DNA from: JBKHBQ01 sp046542305
Lineage (GTDB): Bacteria; Bacteroidota; Bacteroidia; Bacteroidales; 4484-276
Length of the DNA: 8,412 nucleotides
Assembly (NCBI GenBank): GCA_046542305.1
Contig: JBKHBQ010000176.1
Coordinates: forward strand, 1 to 8,412
Direction: 5' to 3'
Part shown: positions 1 through 6,760 of the stretch, piece after piece
Layout of the letters: each line of letters begins with the position of its first letter
Numbering within the stretch: position 1 is the stretch's first letter
Notes under the pieces: generated by a model
Told to the model about the DNA's origin: nothing
The model's input: only the letters and a program-made list of their open reading frames with translations
Databases searched by the model: none
Program-made: the position numbers and the translations under genes

Positions 1-485
1 TCATCCCTCAGATCTTTTTTATCAGGGGTAAAAAGGTGATGCTCGATTTTCATCTTTCCAGGATATACGATGTTGAAACACGTACATTAAAACAACAGGT
101 AAGAAGAAACATTTCAAGATTTCCTGAAGATTTTATGTTTCAGTTATCAGAAATAGAATGGAAGGAGCTTATCACATATTGTGATAACCTCGGCAACATG
201 AAGTTCTCACCAACAAAACCCCTGGCCTTCACCGAACAGGGCGTGGCCATGATCAGCGGCGTCTTGAGGAGCGAAACAGCGGTACAGGTAAATATTGCAA
301 TCATGAGGGCTTTTGTTAAAATGCGGGAAATGATCGACCAGAACAAGGAACTAAAAAAGCGCCTGGATGAAATGGAAAGCAGATACGATCAGCAGTTTCA
401 GGAAGTTTTCGAGGCGATACGGCAGTTGATCGGAATCAAAAATGAGCCGATAAAACCTGTGGGATACAGGATTAAAAAGAATTAA
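1..485 (+). CDS. ORF6N-domain protein, 5' end outside the window
   Basis: This is a phage antirepressor-like DNA-binding domain protein of the ORF6N family. The frame is open from base 3 and reads IPQIFFIRGKKVMLDFHLSR before continuing with YDVETRTLKQQVRRN, which is the normal start of the ORF6N domain. The GTG at 36 falls inside the domain, so it is not the real start; the true start lies left of the window. The core shows RNISRFPEDFMFQLSEIEW, then PLAFTEQGVAMISGVLRSE and VNIAIMRAFVKMREM, all family hallmarks. The C-terminal third (from about base 340) is charged and probably coiled coil. Family members occur both in prophages and as solitary chromosomal genes in Bacteroidota, where their role is unknown; no other phage gene is visible here. 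Its stop lies 20 bp before the next gene on the same strand. Family assignment is confident; function is not. Confidence 0.9.
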   Translation, partial: IPQIFFIRGKKVMLDFHLSRIYDVETRTLKQQVRRNISRFPEDFMFQLSEIEWKELITYCDNLGNMKFSPTKPLAFTEQGVAMISGVLRSETAVQVNIAIMRAFVKMREMIDQNKELKKRLDEMESRYDQQFQEVFEAIRQLIGIKNEPIKPVGYRIKKN

Positions 486-505
486 ACCTAATAACATACC
501 TGACG

Positions 506-2272
506 ATGAAAAAAAATTTTACGCTATTGATGCTTTTACTTTGCAACATGTTATTGTTGCAATCACAACAACTTACCTACACCCGGCTTACCAATGGATT
601 GAACACCCCCGAATTTGAAGGCGGCCGCACCGATTTCTGCATGGACGATATCGACATGGACGGCCATGTGGATATCCTTACCGTGGGCGATCACGGGTCG
701 CCCATTGTAGGCACCGATCAGCACGGTATCTGCGTTTGGTTCGGGGATGGACAGGGGAATTTTGAAAACCATATGACCGGCAATTTCGGGTATGGCGGCA
801 TTGCTGTGGGAGATGTTAATGGAGACGGATTAAAGGATGTGGGCTACGGCATTCACCACAATTATTCCTCCACCGACCTGGGCGACCAGATCCTGGAAGT
901 GGCCCTGGGCGACGGCACCGGATTGAACTGGACACCGTGGGACGATGGCCTCGCCACCAACGGCGAGGACTGGGGCATGTTCGGCACCGATTTCGGGGAT
1001 GTGGATAACGACGGCGACCTCGACCTGGTAAGTATTTCCTTTGGTTCGGGAGCCGGTGTGCATGTATACCTCAACCAGGGCGACGGCACATGGGTGCAAA
1101 GTTTTGGGTTTCTCAACGGAAATTCGGACAACCTGGTGGAATTTGCCGATTTCAACAACGACGGCAACCTCGACTTTGCCGCCGCCCATGAATTCGGTAC
1201 AGCCTGGTTCGGCGATGGCAGCGGAAATTTCAACAACAACGACACCGGCCTCCCCCAACTCGGAGCCTATGACAACCTGAATGGTATATCCACGGGCGAT
1301 GTAAACAATGATGGGGCCGACGACCTCGCCTTTGTGCAAACCGATGGCAGCGTGGAAGTGTTTATCTGGTCGACAGGTTTACCTCCGGGCTGGGTTGAAT
1401 TCTCGGGTGATTTGCCCGATGGCGGCGGCCACCGCTTTACCGACCTGGCCGACATGAATAGCGACGGATTCCTGGATTTGGTCACCATGTCCGGTCCCAC
1501 CGTAAAGATCTTCCTGGGCGACGGTGCAGGCAACTGGACGGAGGATGCCGCTTTTGACCTTTCCGAGGATGGCGATGCAAAAGCCTTTCGCGCCGGTGGC
1601 GACCTCGACGGGAATGGACGACCCGACCTTGTTCTGCTTGCTGAAACCGGTTCCTGGCCCAGCTATCAGAATAAGCTGTTCTGTTATAAAGAAAGCTCTC
1701 CGGCGGACAGCCTCTGGATTAAACCATTGTTTCCGAAAGGCCATGAAAAGTTAAACCCGGGCTCGGCACATTTTATCGAATGGGCGGCAGAATCATCAGC
1801 AGGATCATCCGCATCAGTTACCATAGAAATTTCGGCGTATGGCCCGGACGGCCCCTGGTGGATGCTGGCTGAAAATCTTCCTGACAATGGCCGCCATCAA
1901 TGGACCGTTCCCAACTACGGCTCAGAAAATGTATACCTGAAATTTACGGTGAGCGACGGGCAGAATACCGCCACCTCCATCATGGAAAATCCGTTTACCA
2001 TCATTGGATCACCAACGGCAATAAATAAAAACGAAAACGCACAGCCGATCCGCGTTTACCCCAATCCGGGCCTGAATCGGATATATTTTTCCGGCCACCG
2101 GCATATTCAGCAATTCAGGATGATGGCCTGCAATGGGCATCCGGTAAAGCAGCGAAACGAAAATATTCGTTCACTCGGAGTTGATGACCTTCCGGCAGGC
2201 ATCTACTTTTACGAAATAGAAACAACCGATGGCGTAACGTATCGCGGAAAATGGCTGAAGATCAATCCATAA
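506..2272 (+). CDS. T9SS-exported FG-GAP/VCBS seven-repeat protein
   Basis: This is a secreted or surface-anchored protein of 588 residues, probably a calcium-binding beta-propeller. The N-terminus (about residues 1-21, MKKNFTLLMLLLCNMLLLQS) is a signal peptide. Seven calcium-loop motifs of the form DxDxDGxxD follow at residues 48, 103, 165, 215, 265, 316 and 366: DIDMDGHVD, DVNGDGLKD, DVDNDGDLD, DFNNDGNLD, DVNNDGADD, DMNSDGFLD, DLDGNGRPD. Spacing is 50-62 residues, settling at about 50. Seven units fit an integrin-alpha-like seven-bladed propeller. Residues about 405-500 form an Ig-like region with a KGHEKLNPGSAHFIEWAAE signature similar to Kre9-type domains. From about residue 515 (PIRVYPNPG ... 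LPAGIYFYEI ... GKWLKINP) it carries a type A T9SS sorting domain, so it should cross the outer membrane and be sorted to the surface or released. The ATG at 506 is chosen because the signal peptide begins there. Ligand unknown; no enzyme active site is recognisable. Confidence 0.92.
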   Translation: MKKNFTLLMLLLCNMLLLQSQQLTYTRLTNGLNTPEFEGGRTDFCMDDIDMDGHVDILTVGDHGSPIVGTDQHGICVWFGDGQGNFENHMTGNFGYGGIAVGDVNGDGLKDVGYGIHHNYSSTDLGDQILEVALGDGTGLNWTPWDDGLATNGEDWGMFGTDFGDVDNDGDLDLVSISFGSGAGVHVYLNQGDGTWVQSFGFLNGNSDNLVEFADFNNDGNLDFAAAHEFGTAWFGDGSGNFNNNDTGLPQLGAYDNLNGISTGDVNNDGADDLAFVQTDGSVEVFIWSTGLPPGWVEFSGDLPDGGGHRFTDLADMNSDGFLDLVTMSGPTVKIFLGDGAGNWTEDAAFDLSEDGDAKAFRAGGDLDGNGRPDLVLLAETGSWPSYQNKLFCYKESSPADSLWIKPLFPKGHEKLNPGSAHFIEWAAESSAGSSASVTIEISAYGPDGPWWMLAENLPDNGRHQWTVPNYGSENVYLKFTVSDGQNTATSIMENPFTIIGSPTAINKNENAQPIRVYPNPGLNRIYFSGHRHIQQFRMMACNGHPVKQRNENIRSLGVDDLPAGIYFYEIETTDGVTYRGKWLKINP

Positions 2273-2282
2273 TTTTTCTTTT

Positions 2283-2520
2283 ATGAAGAAAATCTATCCT
2301 GCAATCGTCATTGCCATTGCGTAAAATCATGATCAGAACGCCAAATCCATCACATCCTTTTATTTCCTGAATCCGACCGGTAAGGAAGTTATCAGGAAGT
2401 TAATCCGAACCATCCGGTTGACACCTCCGGATTACCATCCGGATATACATGGCCGGGATAGTTTTCGATGACGGGGCCCTACATACTGAAAAGTGGGTAA
2501 AATCTGCTAAACAAAAATCA
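2283..2520 (+). pseudogene. possible decayed small secreted-protein gene
   Basis: Between two convergent genes, an ATG at 2283 opens MKKIYPAIVIAIA and stops at 2322-2324 (TAA). This looks like the first part of a signal peptide or lipoprotein leader. The same frame after the stop reads NHDQNAKSITSFYFLNPTGK, then EVIRKLIRTIRLTPP, to a TGA at 2469-2471. From memory, this resembles the first strand pair of Bacteroidota extracellular Ig-like modules (an AKSITSFxFxNP ... KTIxLTVP pattern). A neighbouring frame from 2449 reads MAGIVFDDGALHTEKW, which could be its continuation after a frameshift. The simplest reading is a truncated, frameshifted remnant. The alternative is chance reading of a noncoding spacer; the similarity is short and unverified. 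Confidence 0.33.
2401..2434. repeat. inverted repeat with nested direct repeat
   Basis: TAATCCG at 2401-2407 pairs with CGGATTA at 2428-2434, with AACC/GGTT able to pair inside the loop. The nonamer ACCATCCGG occurs at 2409-2417 and again at 2434-2442. The element sits between convergent genes, where a bidirectional terminator would be expected. No T-tract follows on either strand, so a terminator role is not supported by sequence alone. Confidence 0.25.
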
Positions 2521-3085
2521 CCCCCTCCTCAGGATCGCCGATTTCAAGGTGCAGCCCGGCTTCATAACGCAATCCGATAAGCCATGCAAGCATGGCATCC
2601 GCCTGGTGCCAGGTTGAGGGAAGGCTTTCGATGGTCACGCCAAAAAAACTGCTGATCAGGCAGGAAAATGTTTCAAGATCGGTTTTATAGGCCCCGGCCA
2701 GGCCCGGGATTTCATTTGCCAGTTGGCGTGCCAGTCCGCCCGGATAGGATTCGAACAGCCTGATGCCCGAGCTTTCGAGATTGCGTTTCAGTTTGATGGC
2801 CCTTGCGGTCAGGCCGCCAATAAACATCGGCGACATGGCATTCACCTCGCGGTCGCAGCGGCGATAGAAAAAGTCATCGGCAGTATTGTCGCGGTACGCC
2901 AGAGGCAGGCTCAGCGGCGCATCGATGAAAATTTGACGGGGATAATGTTTGTAAATAAATTCCAGAATGAACCGGTCGGCATCCTTCCCCGTTTCTGATT
3001 GCAGAAATCTCAACCCGCCGTCATTCCAGCAAATGGCGGTGGTGCCGGCCAGTTTGCTCCCGTAATCGATGCCGATGAATTTCAT
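2507..3085 (-). CDS. DUF429 family protein, predicted RNase H-like fold
   Basis: This is a 192-residue protein of the DUF429 family, predicted to adopt an RNase H-like fold; neither substrate nor biological role is established for the family. It opens with MKFIGIDYGSKLAGTTAI, the beta-strand with conserved Asp7 that starts RNase H/actin-like folds. IFIDAPLSLPL at 52-62 (Asp55), YRRCDREVNAMSP at 74-86, FESYPGG at 111-117 (Glu112) and HQADAMLAWLIG at 160-171 (Asp163) are the other family blocks. Asp7, Glu112 and Asp163 are candidate metal ligands (inference). Length is normal and the gene looks intact. It is transcribed away from tatD, with a perfect -7 box upstream and an A-rich leader just before the ATG. 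The family call is firm; nuclease activity is a fold-based prediction only. Confidence 0.85.
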   Translation of the reverse strand: MKFIGIDYGSKLAGTTAICWNDGGLRFLQSETGKDADRFILEFIYKHYPRQIFIDAPLSLPLAYRDNTADDFFYRRCDREVNAMSPMFIGGLTARAIKLKRNLESSGIRLFESYPGGLARQLANEIPGLAGAYKTDLETFSCLISSFFGVTIESLPSTWHQADAMLAWLIGLRYEAGLHLEIGDPEEGVIFV

Positions 3086-3108
3086 AGTTTTTTTGCTTGT
3101 AAGAATTA

Positions 3109-3116
3109 CAAAGATA
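3109..3116 (-). promoter_or_regulatory. Bacteroidota -7 box for the DUF429 gene
   Basis: The minus strand reads TATCTTTG, an exact match to the Bacteroidota sigma-ABfr -7 consensus TAnnTTTG. Transcription would begin a few bases further on, leaving a leader of roughly 15-20 nt that ends in an A-rich stretch before the ATG. I see no TTG at the usual -33 distance, so the promoter is a half-match. Confidence 0.55.
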
Positions 3117-3154
3117 GTATTGCAGGCAGTGAATTAATTCTGAAAAATTGCCCT

Positions 3155-3162
3155 TACCTTTG
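3155..3162 (+). promoter_or_regulatory. Bacteroidota -7 box for tatD-tcdA
   Basis: TACCTTTG matches TAnnTTTG exactly and ends only 8 bases before the first tatD ATG (3171). A start site a few bases downstream would give an almost leaderless message. A -33 TTG at 19-21 bp spacing is not visible. Together with the box on the other strand, it makes this 85-bp gap a divergent promoter region. Confidence 0.55.
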
Positions 3163-3170
3163 CATGTGCA

Positions 3171-3842
3171 ATGATGAAATACATCAACATACACAGCCAT
3201 AAAATTTCGAATGAACCCGACGTGATCAGCCTTACCAATATATTCGCAGCTGATGCGGGGCAACTAACCAATATTGGCCCAGGCTATTTTTCGGTGGGCC
3301 TTCACCCCTGGTACATTCGTAAAGAAAGACTTGAAGAAGATATGGCGCTGGCGGAAAAAGCAGCCAGCCATCCGCAGGTGATTGCCATCGGCGAAACGGG
3401 CCTCGACCGGATTACCGATGCCGACTGGAGCCTTCAGCAGGAAGTTTTCGGGCGGCACCTCGAGATAGCAGCCCGGGCAGGCAAACCGGTGATCGTGCAT
3501 GCCGTAAAGAGCCATCCCGAAGTGATCAGCCTCCATCGCTCGCTGGGGCTTGACGTGCAAATGATCTTTCACGACTTCAACAAACACCGCAACCTGGCCC
3601 GCCAACTCCTCGACCATGGATTTTATCTGTCGCTCAAAGCGTCCCTGCTGAGCCACGGCAGGCGCAGCGAAAACCTGATCGGCGAAATCCCCGACGACAG
3701 GCTGTTTCTTGAAACCGACGACACCGGTATGGACATCAGGGAATTCTATCAGGCTGTGGCTGAAGAAAAAAACATTCCCGTTGATGAACTGAAACGCATC
3801 ATCCACAAAAACTTTGAAACCTGTTTCGGAGGATTGCTATGA
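3171..3842 (+). CDS. TatD family metal-dependent hydrolase (short form)
   Basis: This is a cytoplasmic TIM-barrel metallohydrolase of the TatD family; characterised members are DNases or exonucleases, but the substrate of this one is unknown. All expected metal ligands are present: INIHSH (His8, His10), IGETGLD (Glu75), KPVIVHA (His110), MIFHDF (His134) and FLETDD (Asp183). GLHPW at 43-47 and the QQEVFGRHLEIA helix at 89-100 are typical. At 223 residues it is shorter than the roughly 260-residue E. coli-type enzymes, with an abbreviated N-terminal strand and a reduced middle region; compact forms like this are, to my knowledge, common in Bacteroidota. The start is ATG 3171 or the adjacent ATG 3174; sequence cannot decide. 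Its TGA overlaps the next ATG (ATGA), so it is probably translationally coupled to tcdA. Confidence 0.88.
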   Translation: MMKYINIHSHKISNEPDVISLTNIFAADAGQLTNIGPGYFSVGLHPWYIRKERLEEDMALAEKAASHPQVIAIGETGLDRITDADWSLQQEVFGRHLEIAARAGKPVIVHAVKSHPEVISLHRSLGLDVQMIFHDFNKHRNLARQLLDHGFYLSLKASLLSHGRRSENLIGEIPDDRLFLETDDTGMDIREFYQAVAEEKNIPVDELKRIIHKNFETCFGGLL

Positions 3843-4561
3843 TGGAGGAATGCTGGAACAGCCGCACCGAACTGCTTCTCGGACCGGAAAAGATCGAAAT
3901 GCTGGCCCGCGCCCATGTGCTGGTGGCCGGACTGGGCGGCGTGGGTGCCTATGCCGCCGAACAACTCTGCCGCGCCGGCGTCGGCAAAATGACCATCGTG
4001 GACGGCGACCAGGTGATGCCCAGCAACCGCAACCGGCAGCTCCTCGCCCTGAAAAGCACCCAAGGCCGGCGCAAAGCACTACTCATGGCCGAACGCCTGC
4101 GGGATATCAACCCGGACATCGAACTTACGGTTCACGGCATCTTCCTGAAAAACGAGCTCATCGACGAAATTGCATCTCATCCGTATGATTATGTGGTGGA
4201 TGCCATCGATACGCTGTCGCCCAAGGTCTTCTTCATTATCGAATGCCTGAAGCATAAGCTCCCGCTGGTAAGCTCGATGGGTGCCGGCGGCAAAACCGAT
4301 CCTTCCAGAATTGAGGTTACCGATATCGGCAAATCCCATAGTTGTAAGCTCGCATTTTACATCCGTAAGCGGCTCCATAAATTCGGCATCCGCGAAGGGT
4401 TCAGGGTGGTATTTTCGCCCGAGGCCATCGAAAAGGAACGCGTGATCCCCATGGAAGGCGAGCAAAACAAAAAGTCGATGGTGGGCACCATCAGCTATAT
4501 GCCGGCCATTTTTGGATGCCTGTGTGCGTCGGTTGTCATTCGCGACCTGATCGCCCGATAG
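3839..4561 (+). CDS. tcdA: tRNA threonylcarbamoyladenosine dehydratase TcdA
   Basis: This is an E1-like/ThiF-fold enzyme that uses ATP to cyclise t6A to ct6A at position 37 of ANN-decoding tRNAs. Residues 24-40 contain RAHVLVAGLGGVGAYAA, with the nucleotide-binding glycine loop at 31-36. VDGDQV at 54-59 (Asp55, Asp57), NRNRQ at 63-67, Lys79 and the DAIDT segment at 121-125 complete the adenylation site. Conserved TcdA blocks follow: SSMGAGGKTDPSRIEVTDI, then ... VVFSPE, and a hydrophobic tail from MPAIFGCLCASVVI. At 240 residues it is close to the usual length (E. coli TcdA is about 270). It is distinguished from MoeB/ThiF by the missing C-terminal zinc/rhodanese part and by the SMGAGGKTDP block. 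ATG 3839 overlaps the tatD stop; ATG 3842 is an alternative. Shared promoter with tatD is likely. Confidence 0.9.
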   Translation: MMEECWNSRTELLLGPEKIEMLARAHVLVAGLGGVGAYAAEQLCRAGVGKMTIVDGDQVMPSNRNRQLLALKSTQGRRKALLMAERLRDINPDIELTVHGIFLKNELIDEIASHPYDYVVDAIDTLSPKVFFIIECLKHKLPLVSSMGAGGKTDPSRIEVTDIGKSHSCKLAFYIRKRLHKFGIREGFRVVFSPEAIEKERVIPMEGEQNKKSMVGTISYMPAIFGCLCASVVIRDLIAR

Positions 4562-4694
4562 CCTGAGGAGCATTGAATTAAGCTATGAATATGATAAATA
4601 TGGGTTGTTCAAAACAGCAGTGAAATCAGCTCCGGCACTCTTTTGAGAATTTGTAGTAAATCAATTCACTGCACCTGCACCTAGATTACTCACA
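4562..4694. other. convergent intergenic gap with weak inverted repeat
   Basis: This 133-bp AT-rich spacer separates the ends of tcdA and the Asp-box protein gene. GCAGTGAA at 4617-4624 pairs with TTCACTGC at 4665-4672 across a 40-base loop. On the minus strand a short TTTT follows the second arm, weakly consistent with a terminator for the minus-strand gene. The loop is too long for a confident call. I see no gene here. Confidence 0.2.
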
Positions 4695-6587
4695 TCACTG
4701 GATGACTATTTTTTGGCTTCGTTTTTCATGCCCCGCGATCAAGGAACAAATATAAACGCCGGGTTTTAAACCGGAAATATCCAAATGCATCACCTGTACG
4801 CCCTGATCCATTTTCCGTGGTGGAATACTCAGCATACATTGGCCTGTCAAATTCAATATTTGAACTTGTACCTGTCGCTCCTGATTTATTTCGAACTTGA
4901 TATCTACATTTTTGTCAGCCGGATTAGGTGTGCAATCAAATAATAAATTGGTTTGCTTCTGTTCGGAATCGATATTCATAATGTAATGGATGAAATGAAT
5001 TACCCGATTTGACACAGGGGCATGAATACTATCGCAATACAGCCCGGTAAAATTATCTGCCTGGTATATCAAAACCGGATAATCACCTGGCATTTCATCC
5101 GTTCCCGCGTCTGAAAAAACAGGGTAAATGCACTCGTCATAAAGGTGAAATATATTCCAGGCTTGTGTATCGTGGAAAACGGTACCATACGAAGTTTTTA
5201 CCCAATTGTGACGGTAATTATACAACCCATCGGCTGACAAATAAGTTTCTGTAACCGATGAATACCCAACGATCATATAATCTGCCCCCACGCATGCGAT
5301 GGATGGCATACTTGAAACTCCCAGTTGATCGTAAAGGCCGAAGGGGGGATCGGCAGTGCCTTCAAAATCGAGTAAATCCCCGCTTCCATTTACATCCTGC
5401 GACCAACCTATAAGCATCCCCAGATCGTAAAGCCTCCAGGTCATCAGGGTGTGATGTGGGTTTTCGGCAGGTGTAATGGGTGATTCCATATTTTCACTCC
5501 AGTAGCCGATGCCATCGGTCATAGGCCAGTACTGGAAATACCCGGGATCGGGCGGATTATAATCAAGCCGGGCCACCCGTGCAATTCCCCAAACGACATG
5601 GGCAACACCATATTCGTCAATTGCGGCATCGCAAGAACCATCTACCGTCCATAGGGTATCAGTGGTATAGGTATTCTGCATATCGAAAAACGGGTAGGGA
5701 TGACTCCAGATCAGTTTTTTTGACCACGTTGTACCGTTGTCGGTGGATTTCCACATCACCAGGTCGCGCCAGGGACTCCCCACCAGCAATACCACGATAC
5801 TGTCGCGTGCTACCAATGCATAATCGTCGGGATTAACATTAAGATAGTTTTCCTGACCCATACCGGGAAGCTGCTGATGTTGAATATCCCAGTTTTGTCC
5901 TCCATCAGTCGAACGGCTGTAAAGCAATGCACCATCCTGACCGAGCCACGGAAAACCTCCGTATTCCGACGGGATACTCAAGGCAAAAACATGGATGGTA
6001 TCGTGATTAATACCCGAGGTGGTCATTCGTGGCCAACCGATGCCGGGACCGCCTTCCGGCCCGTTCAAAAAACCGGTAGTCCAATCGCCGGTAGCACGTT
6101 CTTCACGCGTTAAAATAACCAGCCGGTTGTTTTCGATGTCCTGAGATACGACAATTTCGCCATAAGGACCCCATCCGGCAATGCTCGGACTAACCATCTG
6201 TTCCGGTTCCAGCTTCTCATAGGTCGAAGGATTATAATTGGACCAATAACCAGTACCAAGATCTGTGAAGGTACTGTTATTCAATTGCTGGCCTACGGTC
6301 CATACTGCGGATATCGCACCATCGGTCCAATTCCAGATCCGATTCGACAAAGCACCCCTGGACTGTTTATCATAGGTCGTTTCCATTATGATCGTTTCAT
6401 AGCTTCCGTCCGTTCCATTGGCCGGGATCACCGCCGGATTTTCCATGGGCGCCGACGATGTTGCCGGTGAACCGAATTTCCTGACAAGCATAACATCATT
6501 AATGTCTTCAGATACAGGCTTCAGCTCCTGTCCGGAGCAAAAAAGCGCCACAAAAAAGATCATCAGAGAGAAAGAAAATTTTTTCAT
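4695..6587 (-). CDS. T9SS-exported Asp-box (BNR, sialidase-like) protein
   Basis: This is a secreted 630-residue protein with a T9SS type A sorting domain and probably a beta-propeller core. The signal peptide is MKKFSFSLMIFFVALFCSGQ; cleavage is probably near residue 19 (CSG|Q). The Cys there lacks a good lipobox, so it is not clearly a lipoprotein. Two exact Asp-boxes (SxDxGxxW) occur: STDGGQNW at 226-233 and STDNGTTW at 281-288. Further degenerate blades rich in Trp and Gly extend to about 520. The tail from about residue 548 (DCTPNPADKNVDIKFEI ... LDISGLKPGVYICSLI ... QKIVIQ) is the sorting domain. Asp-boxes are structural in sialidases and many other propellers; I cannot see the sialidase Arg triad, FRIP motif or catalytic Tyr-Glu pair, so enzymatic activity is not supported. 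The ATG at 6587 fits the signal peptide. Single gene, divergent from the TrpF-like gene. Confidence 0.88.
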   Translation of the reverse strand: MKKFSFSLMIFFVALFCSGQELKPVSEDINDVMLVRKFGSPATSSAPMENPAVIPANGTDGSYETIIMETTYDKQSRGALSNRIWNWTDGAISAVWTVGQQLNNSTFTDLGTGYWSNYNPSTYEKLEPEQMVSPSIAGWGPYGEIVVSQDIENNRLVILTREERATGDWTTGFLNGPEGGPGIGWPRMTTSGINHDTIHVFALSIPSEYGGFPWLGQDGALLYSRSTDGGQNWDIQHQQLPGMGQENYLNVNPDDYALVARDSIVVLLVGSPWRDLVMWKSTDNGTTWSKKLIWSHPYPFFDMQNTYTTDTLWTVDGSCDAAIDEYGVAHVVWGIARVARLDYNPPDPGYFQYWPMTDGIGYWSENMESPITPAENPHHTLMTWRLYDLGMLIGWSQDVNGSGDLLDFEGTADPPFGLYDQLGVSSMPSIACVGADYMIVGYSSVTETYLSADGLYNYRHNWVKTSYGTVFHDTQAWNIFHLYDECIYPVFSDAGTDEMPGDYPVLIYQADNFTGLYCDSIHAPVSNRVIHFIHYIMNIDSEQKQTNLLFDCTPNPADKNVDIKFEINQERQVQVQILNLTGQCMLSIPPRKMDQGVQVMHLDISGLKPGVYICSLIAGHEKRSQKIVIQ

Positions 6588-6760
6588 AAAAGAAGGTTTA
6601 ATGCGTTAATAGATATTTGATTGGCATTCAGAAAAGAGGACTTGTATAAAAAAAGATAAAAGGCATTAATATGAATCGGACTGAAATACAAGTGCATCCT
6701 TTCTTTTTTTTGCAAGGTACAGATTAATGTCCATAAAATTAAAAAAAAATATAAACTATA
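6588..6760. other. AT-rich divergent promoter region
   Basis: This 173-bp spacer lies between two divergent start codons and must contain promoters for both. It is very AT-rich, with an A-tract directly before the plus-strand ATG, as is common for start regions in this phylum. The only near -7 box is TATCTTTT on the minus strand (6651-6658), one base off TAnnTTTG. No perfect box or operator-like palindrome was found. Confidence 0.3.

Noticed and set aside
36..40. GTG at 36 as the start of the ORF6N gene
   Set aside because: The open frame upstream encodes the conserved IFFIRGKKV beginning of the domain, so this GTG is internal.
830..1339. Antisense 169-codon open frame within the FG-GAP gene
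   Set aside because: It is a shadow of the repetitive Asp/Gly-rich codons of the sense gene; its translation shows only low-complexity Val/Gly/Ala/Glu and no domain.
3264..3806. Antisense 180-codon open frame opposite tatD
   Set aside because: It lies fully inside a gene with all catalytic motifs intact and has no recognisable product.
4079..4573. Antisense 164-codon open frame opposite tcdA
   Set aside because: It mirrors tcdA codons, shows no domain, and tcdA itself is clearly coding.
4695..6587. Annotation as an active sialidase
   Set aside because: Asp-boxes are structural and shared by many propellers; no sialidase active-site residues could be identified by eye.
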